Below are positions 24,203-31,486 of a stretch of 38,494 nucleotides of DNA, piece after piece; position 1 is the first letter of the stretch; the number at the start of each line of letters is the position of its first letter. The notes beneath the pieces were generated by a model, which ran no database searches, had not been told where the DNA came from, and saw only the letters and a program-made list of their open reading frames with translations. The DNA is taken from the NCBI GenBank assembly GCA_017881445.1, contig JADGQX010000012.1:1-38494 (forward strand), in the 5' to 3' direction. The DNA is from Gemmatimonadota bacterium (lineage in GTDB: Bacteria > Gemmatimonadota > Gemmatimonadetes > Longimicrobiales > RSA9). A program made the translations under genes and the position numbers.

Positions 24203-25243
24203 ATGATCATCGTCGTCAGGCCGGACGCGACCGAGGCGCAGCTGGACCACATCCGCGAGCGGGTGGAGGCACGCGGTCTGCGCACCCACGTCGTCAAGGG
24301 CGAGCAACGGGCGATCGTCGGCTGCGTGGGCGACGACTCTCTGCTGGGCGAGGCGGCTTTGCTGTCGCTGCCGGGCGTGGAGTCGGTGACGCCGCTGCTG
24401 AAGCCGTACAAGCTGGCGTCGCGGGAGTTCTCCTCGTCTCCGACCGTGATCCGGCTGGGCAAGTGGGCGACGGTGGGCGGCCCCTCGGTGCTGGTGATCG
24501 CGGGCCCCTGCGCCGTGGAGGGCAGGGAGATGCTGCTGGAGACGGCGGAGGCGGTCTCGGCGGCCGGTGCCGGTGCGCTGCGCGGGGGCGCGTTCAAGCC
24601 GCGGACCTCGCCTTACGTCTTCCAGGGGCTGGGCGTGGAGGCGCTGGAGTTGCTGGCGGAGGCCCGGGCGATCACGGGGCTGCCGGTGGTGACCGAGGTC
24701 ATGGACACGCGCCAGGTGGAGCTGGTGGCGGAGCATGCCGACGTGCTGCAGATCGGCGCGCGCAACATGCAGAACTACGCGCTGCTCTCGGAGGTCGGCA
24801 CGGTGCAGCGGCCGGTGCTGCTGAAGCGGGGGCTGTCGGCGACGCTGCAGGAGCTGCTGCTGGCGGCGGAGCACATCATGTCGCGCGGCAACCGGGACGT
24901 GATCCTGTGCGAGCGCGGGATCCGCACCTTCGAGACGGCGACGCGCAACACGCTGGACGTGGGCGCGATCCCCTGGCTCAAGTCCCAGACGCACCTGCCG
25001 GTGATCGTGGACCCGAGCCACGCGGCCGGGCGCGCGGACCTGGTGGCGCCGCTCGCCTACGCCGCCGTGGCCGCGGGGGCCGACGGGCTCATCGTCGAGG
25101 TGCACCCCCGTCCCGAGGAGGCGCTATCGGACGGCGACCAGTCGCTGACGTTCGACGCGTTCGCCGACATGATGGCGCACCTGAACCTGTTCGCCCGCGC
25201 CGCCGGTCGCACGGTCGGCCGCACGCTGGAGAGTGTCGCATGA
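24203..25243 (+). CDS. aroF: 3-deoxy-7-phosphoheptulonate (DAHP) synthase, type I-beta
   Basis: 346 aa. An N-terminal ferredoxin-like regulatory domain ([17 protein letters not shown], ~1-70) precedes the KDO8P-synthase-like barrel, as in the Thermotoga-type enzyme. Visible active-site elements are [53 protein letters not shown] and DPSHAAGR. It condenses phosphoenolpyruvate and erythrose-4-phosphate, the first step of the shikimate pathway. ATG 24203 lies 20 bases after the attenuator T-tract, with GGGCAGG upstream. The leader peptide and the downstream prephenate dehydrogenase suggest control by Tyr/Phe, and the N-terminal domain suggests allosteric feedback as well. Confidence 0.95.
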   Translation: MIIVVRPDATEAQLDHIRERVEARGLRTHVVKGEQRAIVGCVGDDSLLGEAALLSLPGVESVTPLLKPYKLASREFSSSPTVIRLGKWATVGGPSVLVIAGPCAVEGREMLLETAEAVSAAGAGALRGGAFKPRTSPYVFQGLGVEALELLAEARAITGLPVVTEVMDTRQVELVAEHADVLQIGARNMQNYALLSEVGTVQRPVLLKRGLSATLQELLLAAEHIMSRGNRDVILCERGIRTFETATRNTLDVGAIPWLKSQTHLPVIVDPSHAAGRADLVAPLAYAAVAAGADGLIVEVHPRPEEALSDGDQSLTFDAFADMMAHLNLFARAAGRTVGRTLESVA

Positions 25244-25620
25244 CCGACCTGACGACGCGGCTCCTGGACCGCACGCGCGCCAGCGCCTGCACCATCACGC
25301 CCCTGGAGAGCGACCGCATGACCACACCCGCCCGCCCACCGGCCGACCCCCGCCGTGACCTGGCCGCGCTGCGCCAGGAGATCGAGTCGGTGGACGCCCG
25401 CATCGTACAACTCATCGCCGAGCGCACGGCGCTGGCGCACCGCATCGGCGAGGTCAAGCGCGCGGCCGGCCAGCCCATGCTCGACCCCGCGCGGGAGGCC
25501 GCCGTAGTGCGCCGGGCCGGGCTCCTGGCCCGCGACGCCGGCGTCGCCCAGGAGGACGTGCGCGAGATCTTCTGGCACCTCATCGGCCTCTCCCGCCGGG
25601 CGCAGGAAGGCAAGAGCTGA
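25240..25620 (+). CDS. aroQ: Chorismate mutase (AroQ type)
   Basis: 126 aa. The C-terminal ~90 residues form the three-helix AroQ fold: [22 protein letters not shown], then [20 protein letters not shown] and [14 protein letters not shown]. Arg, Lys (VKR) and DPxRE residues match the active-site pattern that converts chorismate to prephenate. The ATG overlaps the DAHP synthase stop (ATGA). An internal ATG at 25318 just before the fold is an alternative, since the first 26 residues look like linker. Physical coupling of DAHP synthase and chorismate mutase is common for cross-regulation, where the mutase confers feedback sensitivity. Confidence 0.92.
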   Translation: MTDLTTRLLDRTRASACTITPLESDRMTTPARPPADPRRDLAALRQEIESVDARIVQLIAERTALAHRIGEVKRAAGQPMLDPAREAAVVRRAGLLARDAGVAQEDVREIFWHLIGLSRRAQEGKS

Positions 25621-26525
25621 TGGCGGGCGCGCCCGCCAACCCCGACTTTGCCCCCAGCGGCGCCCCGGCCCGGGCCGCCGCCCCGCACACGGCCGCCGTG
25701 ATCGGCCTCGGCCTCATCGGGGGCTCCATCGCCCGGGACCTGGCCGCGGCGGGCGTGCGCGTGCTGGGCTGCGACCGCGACGACTCCACGCTGGAGGCGG
25801 CCATTGCCTCCGGCGTGGTAGCGGACTCGCTGGGCCCCCCGGTCGGGCCCGCCTGGGGCGGCGTAGCCGAGGCCGACTGGGTGATCCTGGCGGTGCCGGT
25901 GGACGCGGCCCCGGCGCTGCTGCTGTCACTGGCGCCCGCCCTGGGTGGCGCCCAGCTCGTCACCGACGTGGGCAGCACCAAGTCCGCCATCACGGCGGCG
26001 GCCGAGGGGCTGGGTCTGGGCCCGCGCTTCGTGGGCTCGCACCCCTTTGCCGGCGACCACCGCTCCGGCTGGGCGGCGTCCGCCGCCGGCCTCTTCCGCG
26101 GCGCCCGCGCCTACCTGACTCCCTGCCCTTCCACGGGCGACGTCGCCCTGCACGCCGCCCGCCGGCTCTGGGGCCTGTGCGGGGCCACGGTCGAGCTGAT
26201 CGACGCTGCCGCGCACGACCGGCTGATGGCCTGGGCCAGCCACCTGCCGCAGGTCGCCTCCAGCGCGCTGGCGCTGGCGCTGGCCGATGCGGGCATCCCC
26301 CCCGCCGCCCTCGGCCGCGGCGGCCACGATGCCACGCGCCTCGCCGCCGGCTCGCCCGAGGTGTGGACCGGGATCGCGCTGGAGAACGCGGCGGAGCTGG
26401 CGGTGGCGCTGGAGGCGTTGGAGGGACGGCTGGGCGAGTTGCGCGAGGCGCTCAAGCGGCGAGACGCGGCGGCAATTCACGCGCTGCTTGCAGCCGCGAC
26501 TGCGTGGTCGGGGGAAGGCGGGTGA
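25620..26525 (+). CDS. tyrA: Prephenate dehydrogenase
   Basis: 301 aa. The N-terminal Rossmann motif VIGLGLIGGSIARDL is followed by VILAVPVDA, TDVGSTKSAI and GSHPFAGDHRSGW, the catalytic region of TyrA with its conserved His. The C-terminal helical dimerisation domain has HDRLMAWASHLPQVAS. It oxidatively decarboxylates prephenate to 4-hydroxyphenylpyruvate, the precursor of tyrosine. The start overlaps the chorismate mutase stop by one base (TGATG). It is the last gene of the attenuated operon. No ACT domain is present, so Tyr feedback on this enzyme would be at the active site or absent. Confidence 0.93.
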   Translation: MAGAPANPDFAPSGAPARAAAPHTAAVIGLGLIGGSIARDLAAAGVRVLGCDRDDSTLEAAIASGVVADSLGPPVGPAWGGVAEADWVILAVPVDAAPALLLSLAPALGGAQLVTDVGSTKSAITAAAEGLGLGPRFVGSHPFAGDHRSGWAASAAGLFRGARAYLTPCPSTGDVALHAARRLWGLCGATVELIDAAAHDRLMAWASHLPQVASSALALALADAGIPPAALGRGGHDATRLAAGSPEVWTGIALENAAELAVALEALEGRLGELREALKRRDAAAIHALLAAATAWSGEGG

Positions 26526-26598
26526 GGCGGGTCGGGAGCGCAAGGCTCCCGGAGGTTCTCGCCAGGATCAGCCGAGCACGCGCCCGGGGTGCCGGTCT

Positions 26599-26943
26599 TC
26601 AGGCGCTCCTGCGTCGCGCCGAAACCACCCGGAGCGTGGCCTGGTTGCGGGCGCGCGGCTTGGGCCGCACGACGATCTCGACGTCGTTGCCCAGAGCGTT
26701 GAGGAAGCGCGTGAGGCGCTCAATGGAGTAGCCGGACACCTTCCCGCGCACCAGCGCCGACACCTTCGGCTGATCCAGCCCGAGGATCTCGGCCGCCTGA
26801 GCCTGCGTGAGTCCGCGATCCTCGATGGTACGGCTGATCTGAAACGCCAGATCCGTCTTCGCCAGCAGCTGCTCGGCGTTCGGAAGGCCGAGGTCCGCGA
26901 AGATGTTGTCACTCCCGACCTTGTACTCAAGCTCGTCGCTCAC
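26599..26943 (-). CDS. HigA-like XRE antitoxin, apparently without a toxin partner
   Basis: 114 aa. The HTH_XRE core reads RGLTQAQAAEILGLDQPKVSALVRGK, followed by YSIERLTRFLNALGNDVEIVVRPK. This is the form seen in HigA2-type antitoxins and related orphan regulators. The GTG start is fixed by the strong AGGAGGAGGAAG immediately upstream. No RelE/HigB-like gene lies on either side; upstream is a DUF2283 gene and downstream is empty. The C-terminal Arg-rich tail is variable in the family. The promoter region carries a palindrome, suggesting autorepression. It could act with a distant toxin or be a solitary regulator. Confidence 0.85.
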   Translation of the reverse strand: MSDELEYKVGSDNIFADLGLPNAEQLLAKTDLAFQISRTIEDRGLTQAQAAEILGLDQPKVSALVRGKVSGYSIERLTRFLNALGNDVEIVVRPKPRARNQATLRVVSARRRSA

Positions 26944-26967
26944 CTTCCTCCTCCTCGGTCGTTTCGC

Positions 26968-26996
26968 AATATGCCCGGATCTGGCATGTTTGTCCA
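26968..26996 (-). promoter_or_regulatory. Antitoxin promoter with embedded palindrome
   Basis: On the minus strand TGGACA, a 17-bp spacer and CATATT form a -35/-10 pair. The spacer and -10 contain the inverted repeat ATGCC-N7-GGCAT (26971-26987), a typical site for autorepression. A second perfect hairpin, CCTCCA-GTT-TGGAGG, lies upstream at 27006-27020. Confidence 0.6.
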
Positions 26997-27052
26997 GCCC
27001 TGTCGCCTCCAGTTTGGAGGTGCGCCGAGCTCCCGCAGTGAAGACTCTGGGG

Positions 27053-27322
27053 TCAGGCTGCGCGAAGTGGTCGCAGATCGGACGGCGACGGTCGGCCGAG
27101 GCCCAGCTCGTCAAAGGCGCGATTGATCTCGTCCACCGTCACCTCGCACGGGGAGACGATCTCGATTCCGAGCGCCGACCCATCCGCAGCGTAATCGACG
27201 AGGAGGTCCGGGCCGATCTCGCGTGTCCGCACGCTCTTCTGACCCGGCCTTGCGGCAAGGTAGATACACGCGGCGAAGGGCTTGCCCTTGCGATAGGTCA
27301 CCTGAATCGAGAAGGCGCTCAT
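27053..27322 (-). CDS. DUF2283 domain protein
   Basis: 89 aa. The pattern SIQVTYRKGKPFAACIYLA, REIGPDLLVDYAADGSALGIEIVSPCEV and VDEINRAFDELG matches DUF2283, small proteins often found next to toxin-like genes (for example DUF4258). No such toxin is visible here. The start ATG overlaps the stop of the upstream membrane-protein gene (ATGA), so the two are translationally coupled. The function of DUF2283 is unknown. The Cys residues are not a conserved feature as far as I know. Confidence 0.8.
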   Translation of the reverse strand: MSAFSIQVTYRKGKPFAACIYLAARPGQKSVRTREIGPDLLVDYAADGSALGIEIVSPCEVTVDEINRAFDELGLGRPSPSDLRPLRAA

Positions 27323-27783
27323 GGCAGGTGCGCGCCGGCGTCGCCTGCTCCGAACCACTCGGCGCGCGGAAAGGTCCGTACCAGCCCCAGCAGGTACACC
27401 GCCGCCGCGCCCAGCAGCAGCGGCTTCGTCCCCACCAGCAGGAAGAACACGCCGGCGAGGAGGGCCGGCGCCTCCACCAGCGCCCACGCGATGACCAGGC
27501 TGCCCTGCACCTGGCCCAGCGTCGCCGGCGAGGGAGGCCTGGCCGCGTCGCCCTCGATCGCCCGCAGCGCCCGCCCGCGGAACGCGAGCGAGCCCGCGAC
27601 CCCCGCCAGCGCCGCCGCTGCCCAGATGTAGAGCGCCGCCCCTGGCGAGAATGCCCGCGGCGAGAGCCCGGTCTCCCCCCCGTTCGTCAGGAACCACCCG
27701 ATCGCCCAGAAGAGCACCACGCCCGCCGGCATGGCGGCCGCGATCATGCGCGCCGTGCGGAGTGCCACCTGGCTCTGCTCCAT
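27319..27783 (-). CDS. Small integral membrane protein
   Basis: 154 aa with four likely membrane helices: AAAMPAGVVLFWAIGWFL, AALYIWAAAALAGVAGSLAF, GSLVIAWALVEAPALLAGVF and LLLGAAAVYLLGLV. The pattern resembles small MFS- or DoxX-like membrane proteins of unknown role, but I do not recognise the family firmly. ATG start with GAGGAGG upstream. It is coupled to the DUF2283 gene by a four-base overlap. Confidence 0.75.
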   Translation of the reverse strand: MEQSQVALRTARMIAAAMPAGVVLFWAIGWFLTNGGETGLSPRAFSPGAALYIWAAAALAGVAGSLAFRGRALRAIEGDAARPPSPATLGQVQGSLVIAWALVEAPALLAGVFFLLVGTKPLLLGAAAVYLLGLVRTFPRAEWFGAGDAGAHLP

Positions 27784-27820
27784 CGGTCCTCCTCGTCGGG
27801 GGTTAGGCGCGTCGCGGACG

Positions 27821-28690
27821 TCAGGTCCCGCGTTCCGCCGGATCGAAGCGGTAGTCGACGACGTCGCACACCGGCTCGTAGCCGATGCGCCGATAGATGG
27901 AGTTCGACGTCGGGTTGGAAAGGTCCGTGTAGAGGAAGCAGAAACGTCGCCCGGCGTCCAGGATCCGTCGGCTCAGCGCCGCCACGCACGCCGACGCGTA
28001 CCCTCGCCCGCGCCACTCCGGCGGCGTGTACACGTAGCCGACGCGGCTCCCGTTCGGCGTGTCTCCGCTCGACGCCGCCATCGAGCGCGCGCCCTGGTCG
28101 TCCCAGAGCAGGATCCGCCCGCCCGCCACCAGCTCGCGTGTCCGCTCCTCGTTCGCCGCCACGCCCGCTTCCGCGCTGAACGCGGCCACCCACGAGGCGA
28201 CGGTGCCCAGGTCGGCGTCCGTCGCCGGCCGCGCGATCCCGGGCGCCGGACGCTCCGGCGCGATCACTCGCTCGAGCTGGTAGATCCGCTCCCGCATCGC
28301 GGGGCGCCCCTCCCGGACGACGACGCCCCGCAGCTCGCTCCACGCCTCCGCCAGCGCCGCCGCCTCCGGATCCGGCCCCAGCACGCCGCGCAACTCCTCG
28401 TACACGCCCGCCACGTCCCGCGCCAGCGGCCGCGCCACCTCCGCCGGCAGTCGCGTGATCAGCAGGTTGAACGGCGGCGTCCGGAACGCGCACCCCAGGA
28501 TCTCGCGCCCCCGCTCGATGGTGGCGAGGTAGATCGGCGGCTCGAACCCGACGCTGGACTTCTCCAGCCGCGCCGCCAGGGCGAGCATGAGGTTGTGCTC
28601 CGCCTCGCGCTCCAGCAGCCACGCGTCCGCCCGCCGGCGGAACGCGCCGAGGGAGGCGTGGCGGTGGATGAGGACGGGGGCGGTCGTCAT
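27821..28690 (-). CDS. GNAT-family N-acetyltransferase
   Basis: 289 aa. The C-terminal GNAT domain shows VGYVYTPPEWRGRGYASACVAAL (acetyl-CoA binding motif A, RGRGYA) and LYTDLSNPTSNSIYRRIGYEPV (motif B). The N-terminal ~130 residues (AEHNLMLALAARL, GCAFRTPPFNLLIT) are the extended half seen in a common two-part GNAT group whose substrates are unknown. ATG 28690 is taken as the start because similarity begins there. The longer ORF includes an unlikely hydrophobic extension. The ribosome-binding site is weak. Confidence 0.9.
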   Translation of the reverse strand: MTTAPVLIHRHASLGAFRRRADAWLLEREAEHNLMLALAARLEKSSVGFEPPIYLATIERGREILGCAFRTPPFNLLITRLPAEVARPLARDVAGVYEELRGVLGPDPEAAALAEAWSELRGVVVREGRPAMRERIYQLERVIAPERPAPGIARPATDADLGTVASWVAAFSAEAGVAANEERTRELVAGGRILLWDDQGARSMAASSGDTPNGSRVGYVYTPPEWRGRGYASACVAALSRRILDAGRRFCFLYTDLSNPTSNSIYRRIGYEPVCDVVDYRFDPAERGT

Positions 28691-28749
28691 CGGCAGGGCG
28701 CAAGGGCAGATAGTCGCAGGGAGCCGGCTACGTAGCTCGGCGCAGCCGA

Positions 28750-30043
28750 GCGCAGCGGGTGTCCCCGCTGGGACAAGGGCGCGCAGCGCCAGCACAGTGA
28801 ACGTGATCCACGCTGTTGTTCGTTTCAATCAACTTCCTGATCCACCGCCTTTAGCAGATGCTGCTCATAGGCGGAGAGCCAGAACGTACCGAGATGGTCC
28901 TTTGCTTCCATCTGCCGGGTCCATTTCCAGTGCCGCTGCAGATAGGCAAGCAGCGCCGTCCGGTAAACAGTTGAGGCTAACGCGAGAAGCGGCGGCGCTG
29001 GGTCAGGCCCGAAGGGCCGCAGCAGGGCCCGCGAAACCTGGTCTCCGTGGACGAACTTACTTCGAGCTTCGTAGAGGTGATCGTAGACCTTGGCGACCAG
29101 CTTCGCGCCGCGGTACTTGATCTTTGGGCGACGATGCTCAACGACCCGGTATCTCCTGGAGTCCAGCAGCGGGTTCATGTCCCAGACGAACTGCTCGACA
29201 AGAGCATGGCCGTCAAGGCGCCGAACGTTTCGATCTGACGGGGCTGCAAGGATCTCGATCGCGTTCACCCAGAGAACGGTTCCGACGCCGACCTCGTGGA
29301 TCGAACTGTAGTTCCTGGACCTCATGGACGCAGCCATGTACGCTAGTTCGAGCGACCGGAAGAGCGTCCTCCCTGCCGCGACGTTCCGGCCATTTCGATA
29401 GGTGTCGAGCCACGCCTTCCCGAGCCAGACTGCGAGTCTCTCATCTGAGAAAATGTACTCGGCTACGGGCAGGCCATGCTCGAGCGTGAACACCATGTCT
29501 TCAACGGGAGCGGCGAAGCTCTGCAGCGCTGGAGTCAGGATGTCTACGTGTGATCCGTCCACTGCCACTTCAGCGGCATGATGATCGAACGATTCCGTCC
29601 AACTAGCCCCCTGCCAACCTCCGTTCGCCCGCACGTGGCATACACATGCCATCGCAACGGCATTGCGAAACGCAATCACTGGCTCGGCCCTTTTGCCGAA
29701 GCTGTCCAGCCAACGGCGGTGCGCCACCAATAGCGTCGGATCATGCGGACGTGAGTACTCGGTCAGGAACCGGCTGAGCAGTGTTGAGGCCGCTGGTGAC
29801 CACTCGCAGTAGGCTTGCACACGCGGATCATCGCGGGCCACCAACGCCATACCGGTCAGGCCGAGGGTCAGGCCAACGTCGTTCACTGCCTGGGCCTTGA
29901 TTTTCAGGCTTGGAATGATGAACACAACGATCCAATCGGGCCTGGTCATCAACGCCCCATTGCCAGGGGACCAAATGGCGCCTGAGGTTCCAGGTGTTCA
30001 CTGCACCCCGGAGCCGCGCGTCAGCGTGGCGCAGCGGGTGTCC
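28750..30043. repeat. 15-bp direct repeats bounding a lower-GC segment
   Basis: GCGCAGCGGGTGTCC occurs at 28750-28764 and again at 30029-30043 in the same orientation. The ~1.26 kb between them contains one gene and is visibly less GC-rich than the surroundings, with many A/T-ending codons. The copies could be target duplications, recombination sites or chance. No integrase or transposase is present. Confidence 0.5.
28825..29949 (-). CDS. Hypothetical protein with a C-terminal Apea-like HEPN region
   Basis: 374 aa. I do not recognise the N-terminal 250 residues. The C-terminal part reads KVYDHLYEARSKFVHGDQVS, with Arg296-x4-His301 matching the RxxxxH motif of Apea-like HEPN domains, followed by helices LLALASTVYRTALLAYLQRH. 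HEPN proteins of this group are often RNases or non-catalytic partners in defence islands. No defence partner is adjacent, so a role in immunity is only a suggestion. The start is taken at ATG 29949 with GGGG upstream; a TTG at 29952 is directly adjacent. GC content and codon use differ from neighbours, pointing to recent transfer. Confidence 0.7.
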   Translation of the reverse strand: MTRPDWIVVFIIPSLKIKAQAVNDVGLTLGLTGMALVARDDPRVQAYCEWSPAASTLLSRFLTEYSRPHDPTLLVAHRRWLDSFGKRAEPVIAFRNAVAMACVCHVRANGGWQGASWTESFDHHAAEVAVDGSHVDILTPALQSFAAPVEDMVFTLEHGLPVAEYIFSDERLAVWLGKAWLDTYRNGRNVAAGRTLFRSLELAYMAASMRSRNYSSIHEVGVGTVLWVNAIEILAAPSDRNVRRLDGHALVEQFVWDMNPLLDSRRYRVVEHRRPKIKYRGAKLVAKVYDHLYEARSKFVHGDQVSRALLRPFGPDPAPPLLALASTVYRTALLAYLQRHWKWTRQMEAKDHLGTFWLSAYEQHLLKAVDQEVD

Positions 30044-30149
30044 GCGAAGCGGCCAGCGGCCGCAGGTCGCGCAGCGTGAGCGCTCGTGTCAGGCGCTGCG
30101 GGGGCGTCTCCTGCCCACGGCCAGTCGTGCCTGCGTTACCTGGCAACGC

Positions 30150-30446
30150 CTACTGATCCGGACGCGCGCGCGGGGAAATCAGGTACATCCGTACCGCGCT
30201 CGCGAGGATGGCGGCCAGGGCAGCCCCCAGCACGAGCACGTTGTGTACGATCAGGTCTCCATCCGCGAAACGAGCGCCCCGAAATAGCCAGAAGACCCGG
30301 GTGGCGGCCGGCTGCAGCGCGAGAACGATTACGCCCCCGAGGATCGCAACCTCATACTGAGAATACTTGCTGCCCCATGCGCCCATTGCGCCCTCTTCGT
30401 CGAGAGAAACAGCCGTCTCAGCTATCGCGCCAATATGCAGCCCCAT
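30150..30446 (-). CDS. Small hypothetical membrane protein
   Basis: 98 aa from ATG 30446, or 78 aa from ATG 30386, where GAAGAGGG lies just upstream. Two hydrophobic stretches (EVAILGGVIVLAL and HNVLVLGAALAAILASAV) flank an Arg/Phe-rich loop and predict two membrane helices. The family is not recognised. Base composition is again lower in GC than the housekeeping genes, like the HEPN gene beside it, so it may belong to the same acquired patch. The ~200 bp between it and the HEPN gene hold only a copy of the 15-bp repeat. Confidence 0.55.
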   Translation of the reverse strand: MGLHIGAIAETAVSLDEEGAMGAWGSKYSQYEVAILGGVIVLALQPAATRVFWLFRGARFADGDLIVHNVLVLGAALAAILASAVRMYLISPRARPDQ

Positions 30447-30570
30447 GCACCTGGTAACCTATACCTGCACTGCGCGACACGTAACCAAGGTGTACGCGAC
30501 CGGGCCGAACTGTCCCCGCAGGGGGGCGCCGCATTGGCCCAGGCTCACCGGCCGCGCGACCGGCCAGCCC

Positions 30571-31035
30571 TCACCTCGTCCGCCCACCCGTGTATGCGTC
30601 CACCACCGTCCGCTCCATGTGCCTGTCAGGGTGGGCCATGGGCGCATAGCCGACCCGGGCGTACAGCGGGTGGGCGTCGCGGGTGGCCAGGGACCAGCGG
30701 CGCAGGCCCTGGAGGTCGGGGTGGCGGTCGATGGCGTCGAGGAGCCAGCGGGCAAGGCCGCGGCGGCGGTAGGGCTCGAGGACGAAGACGTCGCAGAGCC
30801 AGGCGAAGGTGGCGCGGTCGGAGACGACGCGGGCGAAGGCGACCTGGGCAGGGCCGTCGAAGATGCCGAAGCAGAGGGAGTTGGCGAGCGAGCGGGCGAC
30901 GAGGTCGAGGGGGATGCCGCGCGCCCAGTAGGACTCCTGGGAGAGGTAGCGATGTATGGCGCTCACGTCCATGCGCGCCGGGTCCGACGTCAGCGTCAGG
31001 TCGCCGCGGGACTCCTCGATGTTGGGTTGGGACAC
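30571..31035 (-). CDS. GNAT-family N-acetyltransferase
   Basis: 154 aa. The fold shows DPARMDVSAIHRYLSQESYWARGIP, then FARVVSDRATFAWLCDVFVLEPYRRRGLARWLLDAI with acetyl-CoA motif RRRGLA, and RRWSLATRDAHPLYARVGY. It belongs to the small single-domain GNATs with unknown substrate. The GTG start at 31035 is chosen because AGGAGGAG precedes it by five bases. The longer ORF runs into the helicase remnant. Before the GH54 insertion this gene probably lay directly downstream of the helicase gene. Confidence 0.9.
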   Translation of the reverse strand: MSQPNIEESRGDLTLTSDPARMDVSAIHRYLSQESYWARGIPLDLVARSLANSLCFGIFDGPAQVAFARVVSDRATFAWLCDVFVLEPYRRRGLARWLLDAIDRHPDLQGLRRWSLATRDAHPLYARVGYAPMAHPDRHMERTVVDAYTGGRTR

Positions 31036-31073
31036 GGCTCCTCCTGGGCGTTTCGGGACGCGGCGCCGGCGGG

Positions 31074-31438
31074 TCAGACGCGCTCCCCCCCCGGCTCGTA
31101 CCCCTTCCCCACCTCGCACCACCTCCCTCTTCGGTACCCGCAGTCCCTGCACTTCGGCCCGGCCTCAGTCCGGTAGTCCCCCGAGCCGATGCGCGCGACC
31201 GCGTCGCGGGCGGCGGCGAGCGCGCGCTCCAGCACGGGCGCGCTGACGTCCACCTCCTGCACGTGCCCCGGCTCCAGGAAGACCAGCCGGCCGCTGGCCA
31301 CCGTTCCGGACGCCGCGGCCCGCGCCGCGGCATGGAGCTGGACCCTGGACCTGGGGCGCGTACTGCTCGACCAGGGTGCGTAGCCGCTGGGCGTCGTGGA
31401 TGGCATTGGTCTTCCAGTCCACGATGTGCCAGGCGCCG
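31074..31438 (-). pseudogene. Truncated, frameshifted second copy of the helicase-nuclease 3' end
   Basis: This stretch aligns with 35185-35542, the last ~118 codons of the helicase gene, at about 89% identity by hand (39 mismatches in 358 positions). Most differences leave the protein unchanged: HIVDWKTNAIHD, VFLEPGHVQEVDVSAPVLER and KCRDCGYRRGRWCEVGKG are all kept. A 7-bp tandem duplication (CTGGACC twice, 31338-31351) shifts the frame, and the copy has no 5' part. It ends in its own TGA. It lies only ~50 bp after the GH54 stop and just before the GNAT gene. Confidence 0.92.
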
Positions 31439-31486
31439 CTCCAGGGCGGTTGGTTACAGCCGTCTACTTCAGTTCCACGGGCGTCC

